Source: Coprococcus_C sp934318045 (GTDB lineage: Bacteria > Bacillota > Clostridia > Lachnospirales > Lachnospiraceae). Taken from it: a stretch of DNA of 64,000 bases. A program made the translations under genes and the position numbers. The notes beneath the pieces were generated by a model. That model was not told the origin of the DNA and searched no databases. It saw nothing but the letters and a program-made list of their open reading frames with translations. The DNA is taken from assembly GCA_934318045.1 (NCBI GenBank), contig CAKREY010000001.1, positions 62,001 to 126,000 on the forward strand, read 5' to 3'. Positions 35,817 through 44,564 of this stretch are shown piece by piece; positions within the stretch are counted from its first letter, which is position 1; every line of letters begins with the position of its first letter.

Positions 35817-36944
35817 CTATACACCAAAGATTGCGAGGAACGTTCCGGCTGCAACCGCAGTACCGATAACACCTGCAACGTTTGGTCCCATGGCGTTCAT
35901 CAAAAGGAAGTTTGTAGGATCTGCCTCTGCACCAACCTTCTGTGATACACGTGCTGCCATAGGAACGGCAGATACACCCGCAGAACCGATCAGCGGATTT
36001 ACCTTACCGCGCGTTACCTTGCACATAATCTTACCGAACAATACACCTGCCGCTGTACCAAACGCAAATGCAATCAAACCGAGAGCAACAATCTTCAATG
36101 TACTCATCTTCAAGAATGCCTCTGCACTTGTTGATGCACCTACGGATGTACCAAGCAGGATAACTACGATGTACATCATTGCGTTGCTTGCTGTCTCTGT
36201 CAGCTGCTTAACAACACCACTCTCACGGAACAGGTTACCGAGCATCAGCATACCAACCAGCGGAGCTGTTGTAGGAAGAATCAATACAACAACTAATGTA
36301 ACGATGATTGGGAACAGGATCTTCTCCATCTTGGATACCGGACGGAGCTGAGCCATCTTGACCTTTTTCTCCTTCTCTGTTGTGAGAAGCTTCATGATCG
36401 GCGGCTGGATAACCGGTACCAGTGACATATAAGAATATGCGGCAACGGCGATCGGTCCCATCAGAGTTCCACCCATTCCGAGCTTACCGGCAAGGAAGAT
36501 CGATGTAGGGCCATCGGCACCACCGATGATAGAGATTGCGGCTGCTTCCTTTCCATTGAATCCCATCAGGAATGCAAGGAAGTATGCAGCATAAATACCA
36601 AACTGTGCGGCTGCACCAAGCAGGAAGCTCTTCGGGTTCGCAATCAGCGGACCGAAGTCTGTCATGGCACCAACACCCATGAAGATGAGGGAAGGCAAAA
36701 TACTCCACTCATCCAACAAATAGAAATAATGTAACAATCCACCATCAGCAATGATATCCGGGAACATGTTAACCAGGAACATACCGAAGGAGATTGGAAC
36801 CAAAAGCAACGGCTCGAAGCCTTTCACGATTGCAAGATACATGAACACACATGCAATGAGAATCATTACATAATGCTTCCATGTCAGGGTTGCAAATCCT
36901 GTCTGGAGAGCCAGATTTTTAAATACATCTGCAAAACTACTCAC
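35817..36944 (-). CDS. oadB: Sodium-translocating decarboxylase beta subunit
   Basis: Integral membrane carboxybiotin decarboxylase that couples decarboxylation to Na+ export. 375 residues with about nine to eleven hydrophobic segments. Family motifs include FMGVGAMTDFGPLIANP, SIIGGADGPTSIFLAG (with the essential Asp), MLGNLFRESGV and NFLLMNAMGPNVAGVIG. It is highly similar in layout to MmdB/GcdB/OadB, which cannot be separated by sequence alone. It follows the biotin carrier gene and precedes oadA. Confidence 0.96.
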   Translation of the reverse strand: MSSFADVFKNLALQTGFATLTWKHYVMILIACVFMYLAIVKGFEPLLLVPISFGMFLVNMFPDIIADGGLLHYFYLLDEWSILPSLIFMGVGAMTDFGPLIANPKSFLLGAAAQFGIYAAYFLAFLMGFNGKEAAAISIIGGADGPTSIFLAGKLGMGGTLMGPIAVAAYSYMSLVPVIQPPIMKLLTTEKEKKVKMAQLRPVSKMEKILFPIIVTLVVVLILPTTAPLVGMLMLGNLFRESGVVKQLTETASNAMMYIVVILLGTSVGASTSAEAFLKMSTLKIVALGLIAFAFGTAAGVLFGKIMCKVTRGKVNPLIGSAGVSAVPMAARVSQKVGAEADPTNFLLMNAMGPNVAGVIGTAVAAGTFLAIFGV

Positions 36945-36993
36945 TTATGTTTACCTCCTGTTATTGTAGGAACCAGTTACTTAAAAACTCTGA

Positions 36994-37362
36994 TTAGTTC
37001 AAAGTAGCCAATACATCGCCTGCTTCAACTGCATCACCTGCTGAAACGTTGATGCTTGCAACTGTTCCGTCTTCCGGAGCTACCACATCATTTTCCATCT
37101 TCATAGCCTCAAGGATCAGGATAACATCACCCTTCTTTACAGCTGTACCAACGCTTGCCTTTACATTCAGGATCTTACCAGGCATCGGAGCTGCAACCTC
37201 GATAGAGCCTGCGGCTGCTGCTGGAGCTGCCGGAACCGCTGGAGCCGGAGCTGCTGCAACCGGTGCCGGAGCTGCTACGGCTGCCGGAGCTGCACCTGCA
37301 CCCAATTCTTCTACTGCTACATCATAAGCTGTACCATTTACAGTAATTCTATAATTCTTCAT
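36994..37362 (-). CDS. Biotin carboxyl carrier protein of the decarboxylase complex
   Basis: 122 residues: short N-terminal beta segment, an Ala/Pro-rich flexible linker (about residues 22-52), then a biotinyl domain with the biotinylation site EAMKMEND (Lys in A-M-K-M). The C-terminus is VSAGDAVEAGDVLATLN. It corresponds to MmdC or transcarboxylase 1.3S. It shuttles carboxybiotin between the carboxyltransferases and OadB. Confidence 0.96.
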   Translation of the reverse strand: MKNYRITVNGTAYDVAVEELGAGAAPAAVAAPAPVAAAPAPAVPAAPAAAAGSIEVAAPMPGKILNVKASVGTAVKKGDVILILEAMKMENDVVAPEDGTVASINVSAGDAVEAGDVLATLN

Positions 37363-37386
37363 GTTAATTTCCTCCTAATATATCAA

Positions 37387-38355
37387 TTATTTTCTTGCAC
37401 GACGAATCGAACGTACAACGAGTTTATCCTTACTTACTGCACCATTGCCTGCCTGTCCTTCGGCTGCATAAATAGCGGCTGTGATAACGGCTACAAGCTC
37501 TGCATCGTTCATCAGATTGCCTGCGGCTGGTGCCGGTGTAGCAGCCTTTGCCGGAGCTGCCGGCTTGCTCTCTTCCTTCTTCAGATCTTCGATCTTCGGC
37601 TTCTTCGCGAAAAGTGCCGGAAGGAACTTAAACAGCGAAATAATAAATGAGATGAAAATCAATACCACAAATACAGTACCCATACCAAGCAATGTATTCA
37701 TACCAGCCTGCTTCATCAGCTCTGTCTTGGAGTATACGGCTGAGACTACCATCTCTTCCGGAAGATACTCATACACACCCTGCATCTCATTGTCGATGCC
37801 CTGCTGTACAACATCGTCTACACTTGAATAGTAACTGCCATACTGGGAGAAGAATTCATCCTCTGAACCATAGTACTGTGCAATCTCCTGTCGAACGGCA
37901 TCTGCATTATATTTCTGCTTTGCCTGATCGAGCTTGATGTAATATTCTGGATTTTCTACAAATTTTACTGTAATATCTACGTCTCTGTTTGCAGCTTTAT
38001 TTGTTACCGTAACAGATACAGAATCTGTTGCGTTTTCAATCTTATAATCAACTGCACTCAAATCCATGCCAACACCGTTGATATAAGGAGAGAAATCCTG
38101 GAAATCTCCAACCTTATCGGTCTCCTGTGCCTGCTTGATGCCCTTTACTGCGGACTTTTCAAAATCGGTTCCGTCTGATTCATAATATTCAGCATACTCA
38201 TCGCTGACATTCTCATACTGGCTGAACAGATACATCGTGTCGATCACAATCTGGTCATCTTCATAATCAAACGGTTTTTCTACCTCATTGCTGCAGGCAG
38301 TCAAGGAAAACATCATAGCTAACATGGAAACAAGAATTAATAATTTTTTCTTCAT
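37387..38355 (-). CDS. OadG-like subunit fused to a predicted extracellular lipoprotein domain
   Basis: 322 residues. A lipoprotein signal (MKKKLLILVSMLAMMFSLTA then Cys, lipobox LTAC) is followed by about 190 residues of predicted extracellular domain, a transmembrane helix (about 225-248, MGTVFVVLIFISFIISLF), an Ala/Pro-rich linker and the C-terminal VITAAIYAAEGQAG ... VRSIRRARK tail typical of OadG/MmdD subunits, which hold the complex together. Classical OadG is about 80-110 residues without an exported domain, so this is an enlarged form. The outer domain has no function I can name. Confidence 0.85.
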   Translation of the reverse strand: MKKKLLILVSMLAMMFSLTACSNEVEKPFDYEDDQIVIDTMYLFSQYENVSDEYAEYYESDGTDFEKSAVKGIKQAQETDKVGDFQDFSPYINGVGMDLSAVDYKIENATDSVSVTVTNKAANRDVDITVKFVENPEYYIKLDQAKQKYNADAVRQEIAQYYGSEDEFFSQYGSYYSSVDDVVQQGIDNEMQGVYEYLPEEMVVSAVYSKTELMKQAGMNTLLGMGTVFVVLIFISFIISLFKFLPALFAKKPKIEDLKKEESKPAAPAKAATPAPAAGNLMNDAELVAVITAAIYAAEGQAGNGAVSKDKLVVRSIRRARK

Positions 38356-38372
38356 TTCTCTGTCACCTTTCC

Positions 38373-39797
38373 TTATACTGCTCCGTGCTTCTTATATGGT
38401 CTGTCCTCATTCTTTGTGCTAAGCATATCAAATGCTGCGATTACACGTTTTCTTGTAGCATCCGGCTCGATGATATCATCGATATAGCCGCGCTTTGCTG
38501 CTGCAAGTGCGCTTGACTGAAGTTCTGTATAAGCTTTCTTTTTCTCTGCGATAAATGCAGTCTTGTCAGCTGCTTGTGCGATTTCCTTCTCATACATGAT
38601 CTTGACAGCCATCTCAGGATCCATCGTACCAATCTTTGCGCATGGCCATGCATATACCATATCTGCGCCGATAGCCTTGGAATTCATGATTGTGTAAGCA
38701 GTTCCGAATGCATCACCCATCACAACTGTTACCTTCGGTACCGTTGCATCTGCAAATGCATATGTGAGCTTGGCTGCTGCATCTGCGATTGTTCTCTCAT
38801 TTGATACAGTTGCTACAAATCCCTTTGCATTTACGAGTGTCAATACAGGGATGTTAAATGCGTCACAGAACTTCACGAAGTCTGCTGCGATATATGCGCC
38901 GCTTGTAGAAAGAAGCTCTCCGCCATCAGCTGCCTGATTGGCTACACAGCCAACAGTCGCACCATTCAACTTGATCAGTCCAAGAACCATGTCCTTTGCA
39001 TAATCTTTCTTCACTTCTACAAATACGTTGTTATCTGCGATGTTCTGCAATACAGCTCTTGCATCCTTTGCGAATCCATCGAGATTTGGAATGATACGGT
39101 TCAGATCGTCTGTACAATCGGACTCTGCATCTTCCATGTTGTTGTCAGGGAGCATATCCACAAGACTCCGGATGTTTGCAAGTGTTGCAGCATCATCCTC
39201 GTATACACCATCTACCAAAGAAGAATTCTCGCTAAGATAAGCTGCAGATGCTGTATCAAGCTTTGCCTGATAATTTCCATCAAGTGCATTTGGGCTGTTA
39301 ACAAATAACTTACCACCCTCTGCTGTCATAAATGTAAAGTCTGTAAGTGTTGGAATAAGCGCTGCTCCACCACCGCATGTTCCAAAAATTGCAGTAATCT
39401 GTGGGATTACTCCTGACGCAAGTGTCTGCTTCAGATAAACCTCTCCGAATGCATTTAAAGCATCGGTTGCTTCCTGCAGACGAAGTCCTGCACAATCGAT
39501 CAAACCGATCACAGGTGCGCCTACTTTCATAGCCATGTCATAAATCTTAGCAATCTTCTTTGCGTGCATCTCACCGATTGCACCGCCAAGCACGGTTGCA
39601 TCCTGGCTGTATACATACACCAGTTTTCCATTGATGACACCATATCCAGTAATAACACCGTCTTTTGGAGTATCATTTTCCTGCATGTTGAAGTCTGTAT
39701 TTCTAGCTGTTACATAAGCACCAACTTCAACAAAGCTCGCTTCGTCTAGCAAAGAAGAAATTCTGTCACTTGCTGACAATATAAGTTTGTTACTCAT
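38373..39797 (-). CDS. mmdA: Acyl-CoA carboxyltransferase subunit (MmdA / transcarboxylase 12S-like)
   Basis: Carboxyltransferase that moves carboxyl between a CoA ester (methylmalonyl-, malonyl- or glutaconyl-CoA) and biotin. 474 residues, crotonase fold in two halves: TPKDGVITGYGVINGKLVY, SQDATVLGGAIGEMHAKKI, FGTCGGGAALIPTLTDFTFM in the first, and VTLVNAKGFVATVSNE, VVMGDAFGTAYTIMNSK, VYAWPCAKIGTMDPEMAVKI in the second. Slightly shorter than usual MmdA (about 510). First gene of the operon, with a sigma-A promoter upstream. Substrate not certain. Confidence 0.92.
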   Translation of the reverse strand: MSNKLILSASDRISSLLDEASFVEVGAYVTARNTDFNMQENDTPKDGVITGYGVINGKLVYVYSQDATVLGGAIGEMHAKKIAKIYDMAMKVGAPVIGLIDCAGLRLQEATDALNAFGEVYLKQTLASGVIPQITAIFGTCGGGAALIPTLTDFTFMTAEGGKLFVNSPNALDGNYQAKLDTASAAYLSENSSLVDGVYEDDAATLANIRSLVDMLPDNNMEDAESDCTDDLNRIIPNLDGFAKDARAVLQNIADNNVFVEVKKDYAKDMVLGLIKLNGATVGCVANQAADGGELLSTSGAYIAADFVKFCDAFNIPVLTLVNAKGFVATVSNERTIADAAAKLTYAFADATVPKVTVVMGDAFGTAYTIMNSKAIGADMVYAWPCAKIGTMDPEMAVKIMYEKEIAQAADKTAFIAEKKKAYTELQSSALAAAKRGYIDDIIEPDATRKRVIAAFDMLSTKNEDRPYKKHGAV

Positions 39798-39824
39798 TTT
39801 AAGCCCTCCACTTTTATTTATTAT

Positions 39825-39845
39825 GGGTTTTCTGATAGGAAACCC
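39825..39845. promoter_or_regulatory. Leader hairpin before mmdA
   Basis: Arms gggttt and aaaccc around a 9-nt loop in the untranslated leader, just before the ribosome-binding site. May stabilise the transcript or mask initiation. Confidence 0.35.
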
Positions 39846-39862
39846 AATTTCTTCCGATTGTA

Positions 39863-39891
39863 ATTGTAAATCTTTTTACGACTGAAATCAA
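39863..39891 (-). promoter_or_regulatory. Sigma-A promoter for the decarboxylase operon
   Basis: Minus strand TTGATT (39886-39891), 17 nt, TACAAT (39863-39868). The leader to the ATG at 39797 is about 60 nt. Confidence 0.65.
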
Positions 39892-39929
39892 GTCAAAATC
39901 ACATTCTTTGTCATAGATTTGCAATAAAA

Positions 39930-39990
39930 AAGAAAAATCTGTAAAAAGCCTTAAACATTTATGTTCCATCCGCTTTTTACAGATTTTAAA
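39930..39990 (-). terminator. Terminator behind pgsA
   Basis: A perfect 16-bp stem, aaaatctgtaaaaagc (39934-39949) with gctttttacagatttt (39972-39987), loop 22 nt, followed on the minus strand by a T-rich tail (TCTTTTTT). It separates the pgsA operon from the mmdA promoter. Confidence 0.85.
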
Positions 39991-39997
39991 GCCACTC

Positions 39998-40537
39998 TTA
40001 TTTTGTATTAGAAAGCACGTTTTTATTCTTCACCAGATAATCAATCAGAGAGATGATTGTCAGCGCCAGTGCAAGATAGATCAGCACATTCTCTATGATG
40101 TAAACAGTGCTTCCACCGAAGTCACAGATCAGTAAGATCACCATGAACATCTGACAGACTGTCTTAATCTTGCCCCACCATCCGGCAGCGATCACGACGC
40201 CGTTGTCGGATGCAACAAGCCGGAAGCCGCTGATAATAAACTCTCTTGCGATAATCACGATTACAACCCACGCCGGAATCCGGTCCAGATCAATCAAAGC
40301 GATCATCGCAGAACAGACAAGCAGTTTGTCCGCAAGCGGATCCATAAACTTACCAAAGTCCGTGATCAGGTTATATTTTCTTGCAATTTTTCCGTCGAGC
40401 ATATCCGTGAGGCTTGCCAGACAGAACAGTACAAGTGCAATCCATTTTCCTCCCGGAATTCCAGGCACCATTAAGGCTACCAGAAAAAATGGTATCATGA
40501 TCATTCTGAGTATTGTTAGTTTATTCGGCAGATTCAT
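39998..40537 (-). CDS. pgsA: CDP-diacylglycerol--glycerol-3-phosphate 3-phosphatidyltransferase
   Basis: Makes phosphatidylglycerol-phosphate in the membrane. 179 residues, four to six hydrophobic segments. The CDP-alcohol phosphotransferase signature D-G-x2-A-R-x8-G-x3-D-x3-D is complete (DGKIARKYNLITDFGKFMD, then PLADK). Its start overlaps the end of rimO by 17 nt, so both are translated from one message. Confidence 0.97.
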   Translation of the reverse strand: MNLPNKLTILRMIMIPFFLVALMVPGIPGGKWIALVLFCLASLTDMLDGKIARKYNLITDFGKFMDPLADKLLVCSAMIALIDLDRIPAWVVIVIIAREFIISGFRLVASDNGVVIAAGWWGKIKTVCQMFMVILLICDFGGSTVYIIENVLIYLALALTIISLIDYLVKNKNVLSNTK

Positions 40538-41876
40538 CCAATATCCCTCCTATCATATCATATGGTCCTACCTCATCAATCCGGACATCTACGATCTGTC
40601 CGGACATCAGTTCATAATCACAGTTCACAAACACCAGTCCGTCCACACCCGGTGCATCCCGGTATGTCCGTCCGACATAGACATCGTCGTCCGAGGAATA
40701 TCCCTCAACGATGACCTGCATGGTCTTCCCGACAAATGTCTCGTTTTTATCTAAGGAGATTTCCTGCTGCAGCTCCATAATCTCATTGCGCCACTGTGTA
40801 GCTGTCTCCTCATCGATCTGGTTTTCAAACGTCGCTGCCGGCGTTCCGTCTTCTCTGGAATAAGTAAATACCCCGACACGGTCGAGTTCCTGCTCATCTA
40901 AGAATGCCAACAGTGCCTCATGTTCTTCCTGCGTCTCACCGGGAAATCCCGCAATCAGGGATGTACGGATTGCAATATCCGGGGCTGCCTCCCGCAGCTT
41001 CCCGATCACTGCTTCGATGCTCGCACGGTCTGTCCGTCTTCCCATCCGCTTTAGGATTGCATCCTCGCTGTGCTGCATCGGCATATCAATATAATGCAGA
41101 AGCTTCGGTTCATCCCGGAAGCAGTCAATCAGTTCGTCATAGATTTCCTCCGGATAACAGTACATCAAGCGGATCCATTTGATTCCATCGATCTTCGCCA
41201 GTTCGCGGACTAACACATGCAGTCGTTTCTCCCCGTACAGATCTTTTCCATAGCAGGTCGTTTCCTGTGCAACAAGCACCAGTTCCTCGATGCCCTGCGA
41301 TGCCATATATTCTGCTTCCTTTAAGAGTTGTTCCATCGACACACTCCGGTAATGTCCACGGATGTATGGAATGACACAGTAGGTACAGAATTTGTCACAA
41401 CCCTCAGCAATCTTTAAATATCCCATAAATGTTCCCGATGTGATGATCTTGTTCGATTCTGTGATTGTTGCCAGACGGTCAATATCATCGTAGACACTGA
41501 TTTCTTCTGCATCTTCGATACCATCGCGCGCCTTCAGTTCCTCAATCACATCCAAGATCTTATCGAAGCTGCTTGTTCCAAGACAAGCATCAATCTCGGG
41601 AATCTCTGCAAATATCTCATCTTTAAACCGCTGTGCCATACATCCGGTCACAATCAGGTATTTTAAGTTCTGCTGTTTGAGCTTCGCCATCTCCAATACC
41701 GTATTCACACTTTCCTCCATCGCATCTTTGATGAAGCTGCATGTATTTACGATGATCGCATCGGCTTCCTGCTCGTCGTTCGTAATATTATAATTGTGCT
41801 TTGCGAGCAGACCAAGCATTGCCTCGCTGTCGCAAAGGTTCTTGTCACAGCCAAGTGACACCATCAGTATATTCAT
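40521..41876 (-). CDS. rimO: Ribosomal protein S12 methylthiotransferase RimO
   Basis: Radical SAM enzyme that methylthiolates an Asp of ribosomal protein S12. About 451 residues: N-terminal MTTase domain with MVSLGCDKNLCDSEAML and further Cys in NTCSFI and VTGCMAQR, radical SAM core CDKFCTYCVIPYIRG (C-x3-C-x2-C) and a C-terminal TRAM domain. The ATG at 41876 fits the MNILMVSLGC start of the family, with GAGGAA upstream overlapping the folD stop; a GTG six codons earlier is possible. Confidence 0.96.
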   Translation of the reverse strand: MNILMVSLGCDKNLCDSEAMLGLLAKHNYNITNDEQEADAIIVNTCSFIKDAMEESVNTVLEMAKLKQQNLKYLIVTGCMAQRFKDEIFAEIPEIDACLGTSSFDKILDVIEELKARDGIEDAEEISVYDDIDRLATITESNKIITSGTFMGYLKIAEGCDKFCTYCVIPYIRGHYRSVSMEQLLKEAEYMASQGIEELVLVAQETTCYGKDLYGEKRLHVLVRELAKIDGIKWIRLMYCYPEEIYDELIDCFRDEPKLLHYIDMPMQHSEDAILKRMGRRTDRASIEAVIGKLREAAPDIAIRTSLIAGFPGETQEEHEALLAFLDEQELDRVGVFTYSREDGTPAATFENQIDEETATQWRNEIMELQQEISLDKNETFVGKTMQVIVEGYSSDDDVYVGRTYRDAPGVDGLVFVNCDYELMSGQIVDVRIDEVGPYDMIGGILDESAE

Positions 41877-41883
41877 ACGTTTC

Positions 41884-42729
41884 TTATTCCTCACGCTCTG
41901 CAGCTTCCACGCAGTTATTCATCAGCATCGCAATCGTCATCGGACCAACGCCGCCCGGAACCGGTGTGATAGCTCCGGCTACCGGCTCCACCGATGCAAA
42001 ATCAACATCGCCGCATAATTTGTTGTTGGCATCTCTGTGGATACCGACATCGATCACTGTTGCGCCATCCTTTACATACGATGCATCAATCATCTTCGGC
42101 TTTCCGATCGCTACAATCAGGATATCTGCCTCTTTACAGATTTCCTTCAGATTCTTTGTTCTCGAATGGCAGATTGTTACGGTCGCATTCTCCCGCAGCA
42201 TTAAAAGCGCCATCGGCTTGCCTACAATATTGCTTCTGCCAATCACAACACAGTGTTTTCCCTCAATATCGATATCCGAACGCTTCAGAAGCTGGATGAT
42301 TCCCGCCGGTGTACACGATACAAATCCCGGTCTGCCAATGCACAGGCTGCCGACACTCTCCGGATGGAATCCGTCTACATCCTTCTTCGGAGAGATTGCA
42401 CCGATGATCTTCTCCTCATTGATGTGTTTTGGAACCGGAAGCTGGACTAAGATTCCATGTACACTGTCATCCTCATTCAGATCCTTGATAATAGAGAGAA
42501 GTTCTTCCTCTGTTGTCTCCTCCGGAAGCTCAAACGCACGTGACTCGATCCCGATATAGGCACAGGCTTTCTTCTTATTTCCAACATACACAGAGGATGC
42601 AGGATCATTTCCGACCTGAATCACTGCCAGGCAGATGTCCTTGCCCTGTTCTTTCAAGGTAGAAACCTTCTCTTTTAATTCATCCTTGATCTGCTGGGAG
42701 ATTTCTTTTCCGTTAATCAATTTTGCCAT
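41884..42729 (-). CDS. folD: Methylenetetrahydrofolate dehydrogenase / cyclohydrolase
   Basis: Bifunctional enzyme interconverting methylene-, methenyl- and 10-formyl-THF. 281 residues from the ATG at 42729 (MAKLINGKEISQQIKDEL), preceded by AAGGCGGA. Motifs: ASSVYVGNKKKACAYIGI (with catalytic Lys), DGILVQLPVPKHINE, KDVDGFHPES, VIGRSNIVGKPMALL, and PVPGGVGPMTIAML. It works directly with formate-THF ligase upstream and supplies one-carbon units for methionine (metH, same window) and purines. Residues before 42729 in the same frame are not supported. Confidence 0.97.
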   Translation of the reverse strand: MAKLINGKEISQQIKDELKEKVSTLKEQGKDICLAVIQVGNDPASSVYVGNKKKACAYIGIESRAFELPEETTEEELLSIIKDLNEDDSVHGILVQLPVPKHINEEKIIGAISPKKDVDGFHPESVGSLCIGRPGFVSCTPAGIIQLLKRSDIDIEGKHCVVIGRSNIVGKPMALLMLRENATVTICHSRTKNLKEICKEADILIVAIGKPKMIDASYVKDGATVIDVGIHRDANNKLCGDVDFASVEPVAGAITPVPGGVGPMTIAMLMNNCVEAAEREE

Positions 42730-42756
42730 TGTTATAATCCGCCTTTCTTTACAACA

Positions 42757-42807
42757 TTGTACACGATTCCAGATGCATGGTACATATACATATGGAATCG
42801 TATACAA
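42757..42807. repeat. Inverted repeat between fhs and folD
   Basis: Arms ttgtacacgattcca (42757-42771) and tggaatcgtatacaa (42793-42807), one mismatch in 15, loop 21 nt. No T-run follows on the minus strand, so it is more likely an mRNA processing or stability hairpin, or an operator, than a terminator. Confidence 0.7.
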
Positions 42808-42817
42808 TTGGTACTTC

Positions 42818-44488
42818 TTAGAATAAACCGTGTGTTACACCTTCATCGTCCACGAAGATACGCTCTGCAGCTGGGACTTTAGGAAGTCCCGGCATCGTCA
42901 TGATGGCTCCTGTGATTGCTACGACAAATCCGGCACCGGCACTTACATATACCTCTCGGATATTGACTGTGAACCCGGTCGGTCTGCCGAGCTTCTTCGC
43001 ATCATCAGACAGAGAATACTGGTTCTTCGCCATGCAGACCGGCATATCTGCAAATCCCATCTCTTCGATCTTTGCAATCGCACGATCTGCTTCTGCGGAA
43101 TATGTTACACCATCTGCGCCATAAATCTTCTTCGCGATTGTCTCAATCTTCTCCTTGATTGGCAGATTGTCTTCATATAATACCTTGAAATGACTTTCCT
43201 TTGTCTCAAGTGTGTTAAGCACAGCCTTTGCCAGCTCAACACCGCCTTCGCCACCTTTTTCCCATACATTTGCAAGGGCGAAGTCACAGCCACGCTTCTC
43301 ACAGAACTCGCGTACATATGCAAGCTCTGCATCTGTATCGGACACGAAACGGTTCAGTGTTACAACTACCGGCACGCCGTAGAGCTGCAAGTTCTCGATG
43401 TGCTTCTCTAAGTTCACAATGCCCTTCTCTAATGCTTCTAAGTTCTCAGCACCAAGGTCTGCCTTTGCCACGCCGCCGTTATATTTGAGTGCACGTACGG
43501 TTGCTACAAGCACAACTGCATCCGGCTTTAATCCTGTCATACGACACTTGATATCAAAGAATTTCTCAGCACCCAGATCAGCACCGAAGCCTGCCTCTGT
43601 GATTACATAATCTGCAATCTTAAGCGCGGTCTGTGTTGCACGGACAGAGTTACATCCATGTGCGATATTTGCGAATGGCCCACCGTGTACAAGTGCCGGT
43701 GTGTGCTCTAAGGTCTGGATCAGATTTGGTTTGATTGCATCCTTCAAAAGTGCTGTCATCGAACCGACACATTTTAATTCTCCGGCTGTAACAGGCTCAT
43801 TATCTACATTATAAGCAACGATGATTCTTGCAAGGCGCTCCTGCAGGTCCTTGATATCTGTTGCAAGACAGAGGATTGCCATAATCTCTGATGCAACCGT
43901 GATGACGAATCCATCCTGACGCATCACGCCATCACCCTTCTTGCCCATACCAACGATAATGTTACGAAGCACGCGGTCATTCATATCCAGGCAGCGTTTA
44001 AATACAATACGCTTTGGATCGATGCGGAGTGCATTTCCCTGATGTATATGGTTATCCATAACGGCTGCAAGCAGATTGTTCGCAGATGTAATCGCATGGA
44101 AATCTCCTGTAAAATGCAGGTTTAAGTCTTCCATCGGCACAACCTGTGCATATCCACCACCGGCTGCTCCGCCCTTTATACCGAAGCATGGTCCAAGGGA
44201 AGGCTCACGCAGTGCGATAACTGCCTTCTTGCCAAGCTTGCACATTGCCTGACCAAGTCCTACGGTTACTGTTGTCTTTCCTTCTCCGGCCGGAGTCGGG
44301 TTGATGGCGGTTACCAGAACCAGTTTACCATTCTCATTATCCTTTACAGACTGCATATACTCATCAGAGAGCTTCGCCTTGTACTTTCCGTACATCTCGA
44401 TATCATCCTCTGACATGCCAAGCTTTGCTGCCACGTTTTTGATTGGTTCCATCTCTGCCTGCTGTGCGATTTCAATGTCTGTTAACAT
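42818..44488 (-). CDS. fhs: Formate--tetrahydrofolate ligase
   Basis: ATP-dependent formation of 10-formyl-THF from formate. 556 residues from the ATG at 44488, the normal family length; AGGAGG lies about 10 nt upstream, and in-frame residues before it overlap an unlikely extension towards ftsK. P-loop INPTPAGEGKTTVTVGLGQA, EPSLGPCFGIKGGAAGGGYA, NLHFTGDFHAI and VVATVRALKYNGG-like segment (VVLVATVRALKYNGGVAKAD). Gene pairing with folD is typical of anaerobic Clostridia. Confidence 0.98.
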   Translation of the reverse strand: MLTDIEIAQQAEMEPIKNVAAKLGMSEDDIEMYGKYKAKLSDEYMQSVKDNENGKLVLVTAINPTPAGEGKTTVTVGLGQAMCKLGKKAVIALREPSLGPCFGIKGGAAGGGYAQVVPMEDLNLHFTGDFHAITSANNLLAAVMDNHIHQGNALRIDPKRIVFKRCLDMNDRVLRNIIVGMGKKGDGVMRQDGFVITVASEIMAILCLATDIKDLQERLARIIVAYNVDNEPVTAGELKCVGSMTALLKDAIKPNLIQTLEHTPALVHGGPFANIAHGCNSVRATQTALKIADYVITEAGFGADLGAEKFFDIKCRMTGLKPDAVVLVATVRALKYNGGVAKADLGAENLEALEKGIVNLEKHIENLQLYGVPVVVTLNRFVSDTDAELAYVREFCEKRGCDFALANVWEKGGEGGVELAKAVLNTLETKESHFKVLYEDNLPIKEKIETIAKKIYGADGVTYSAEADRAIAKIEEMGFADMPVCMAKNQYSLSDDAKKLGRPTGFTVNIREVYVSAGAGFVVAITGAIMTMPGLPKVPAAERIFVDDEGVTHGLF

Positions 44489-44564
44489 ACGTTTTTGTCC
44501 TCCTGTCTCTTCCCTCTGTTGTTGATATTTCAACAGATTGGTCCGAATCATTTTTTCGGATTCC

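Noticed and set aside
39863..39897. TTGACT as -35 for the decarboxylase operon
   Set aside because: It would sit 22 nt from TACAAT; the overlapping TTGATT at exactly 17 nt is better.
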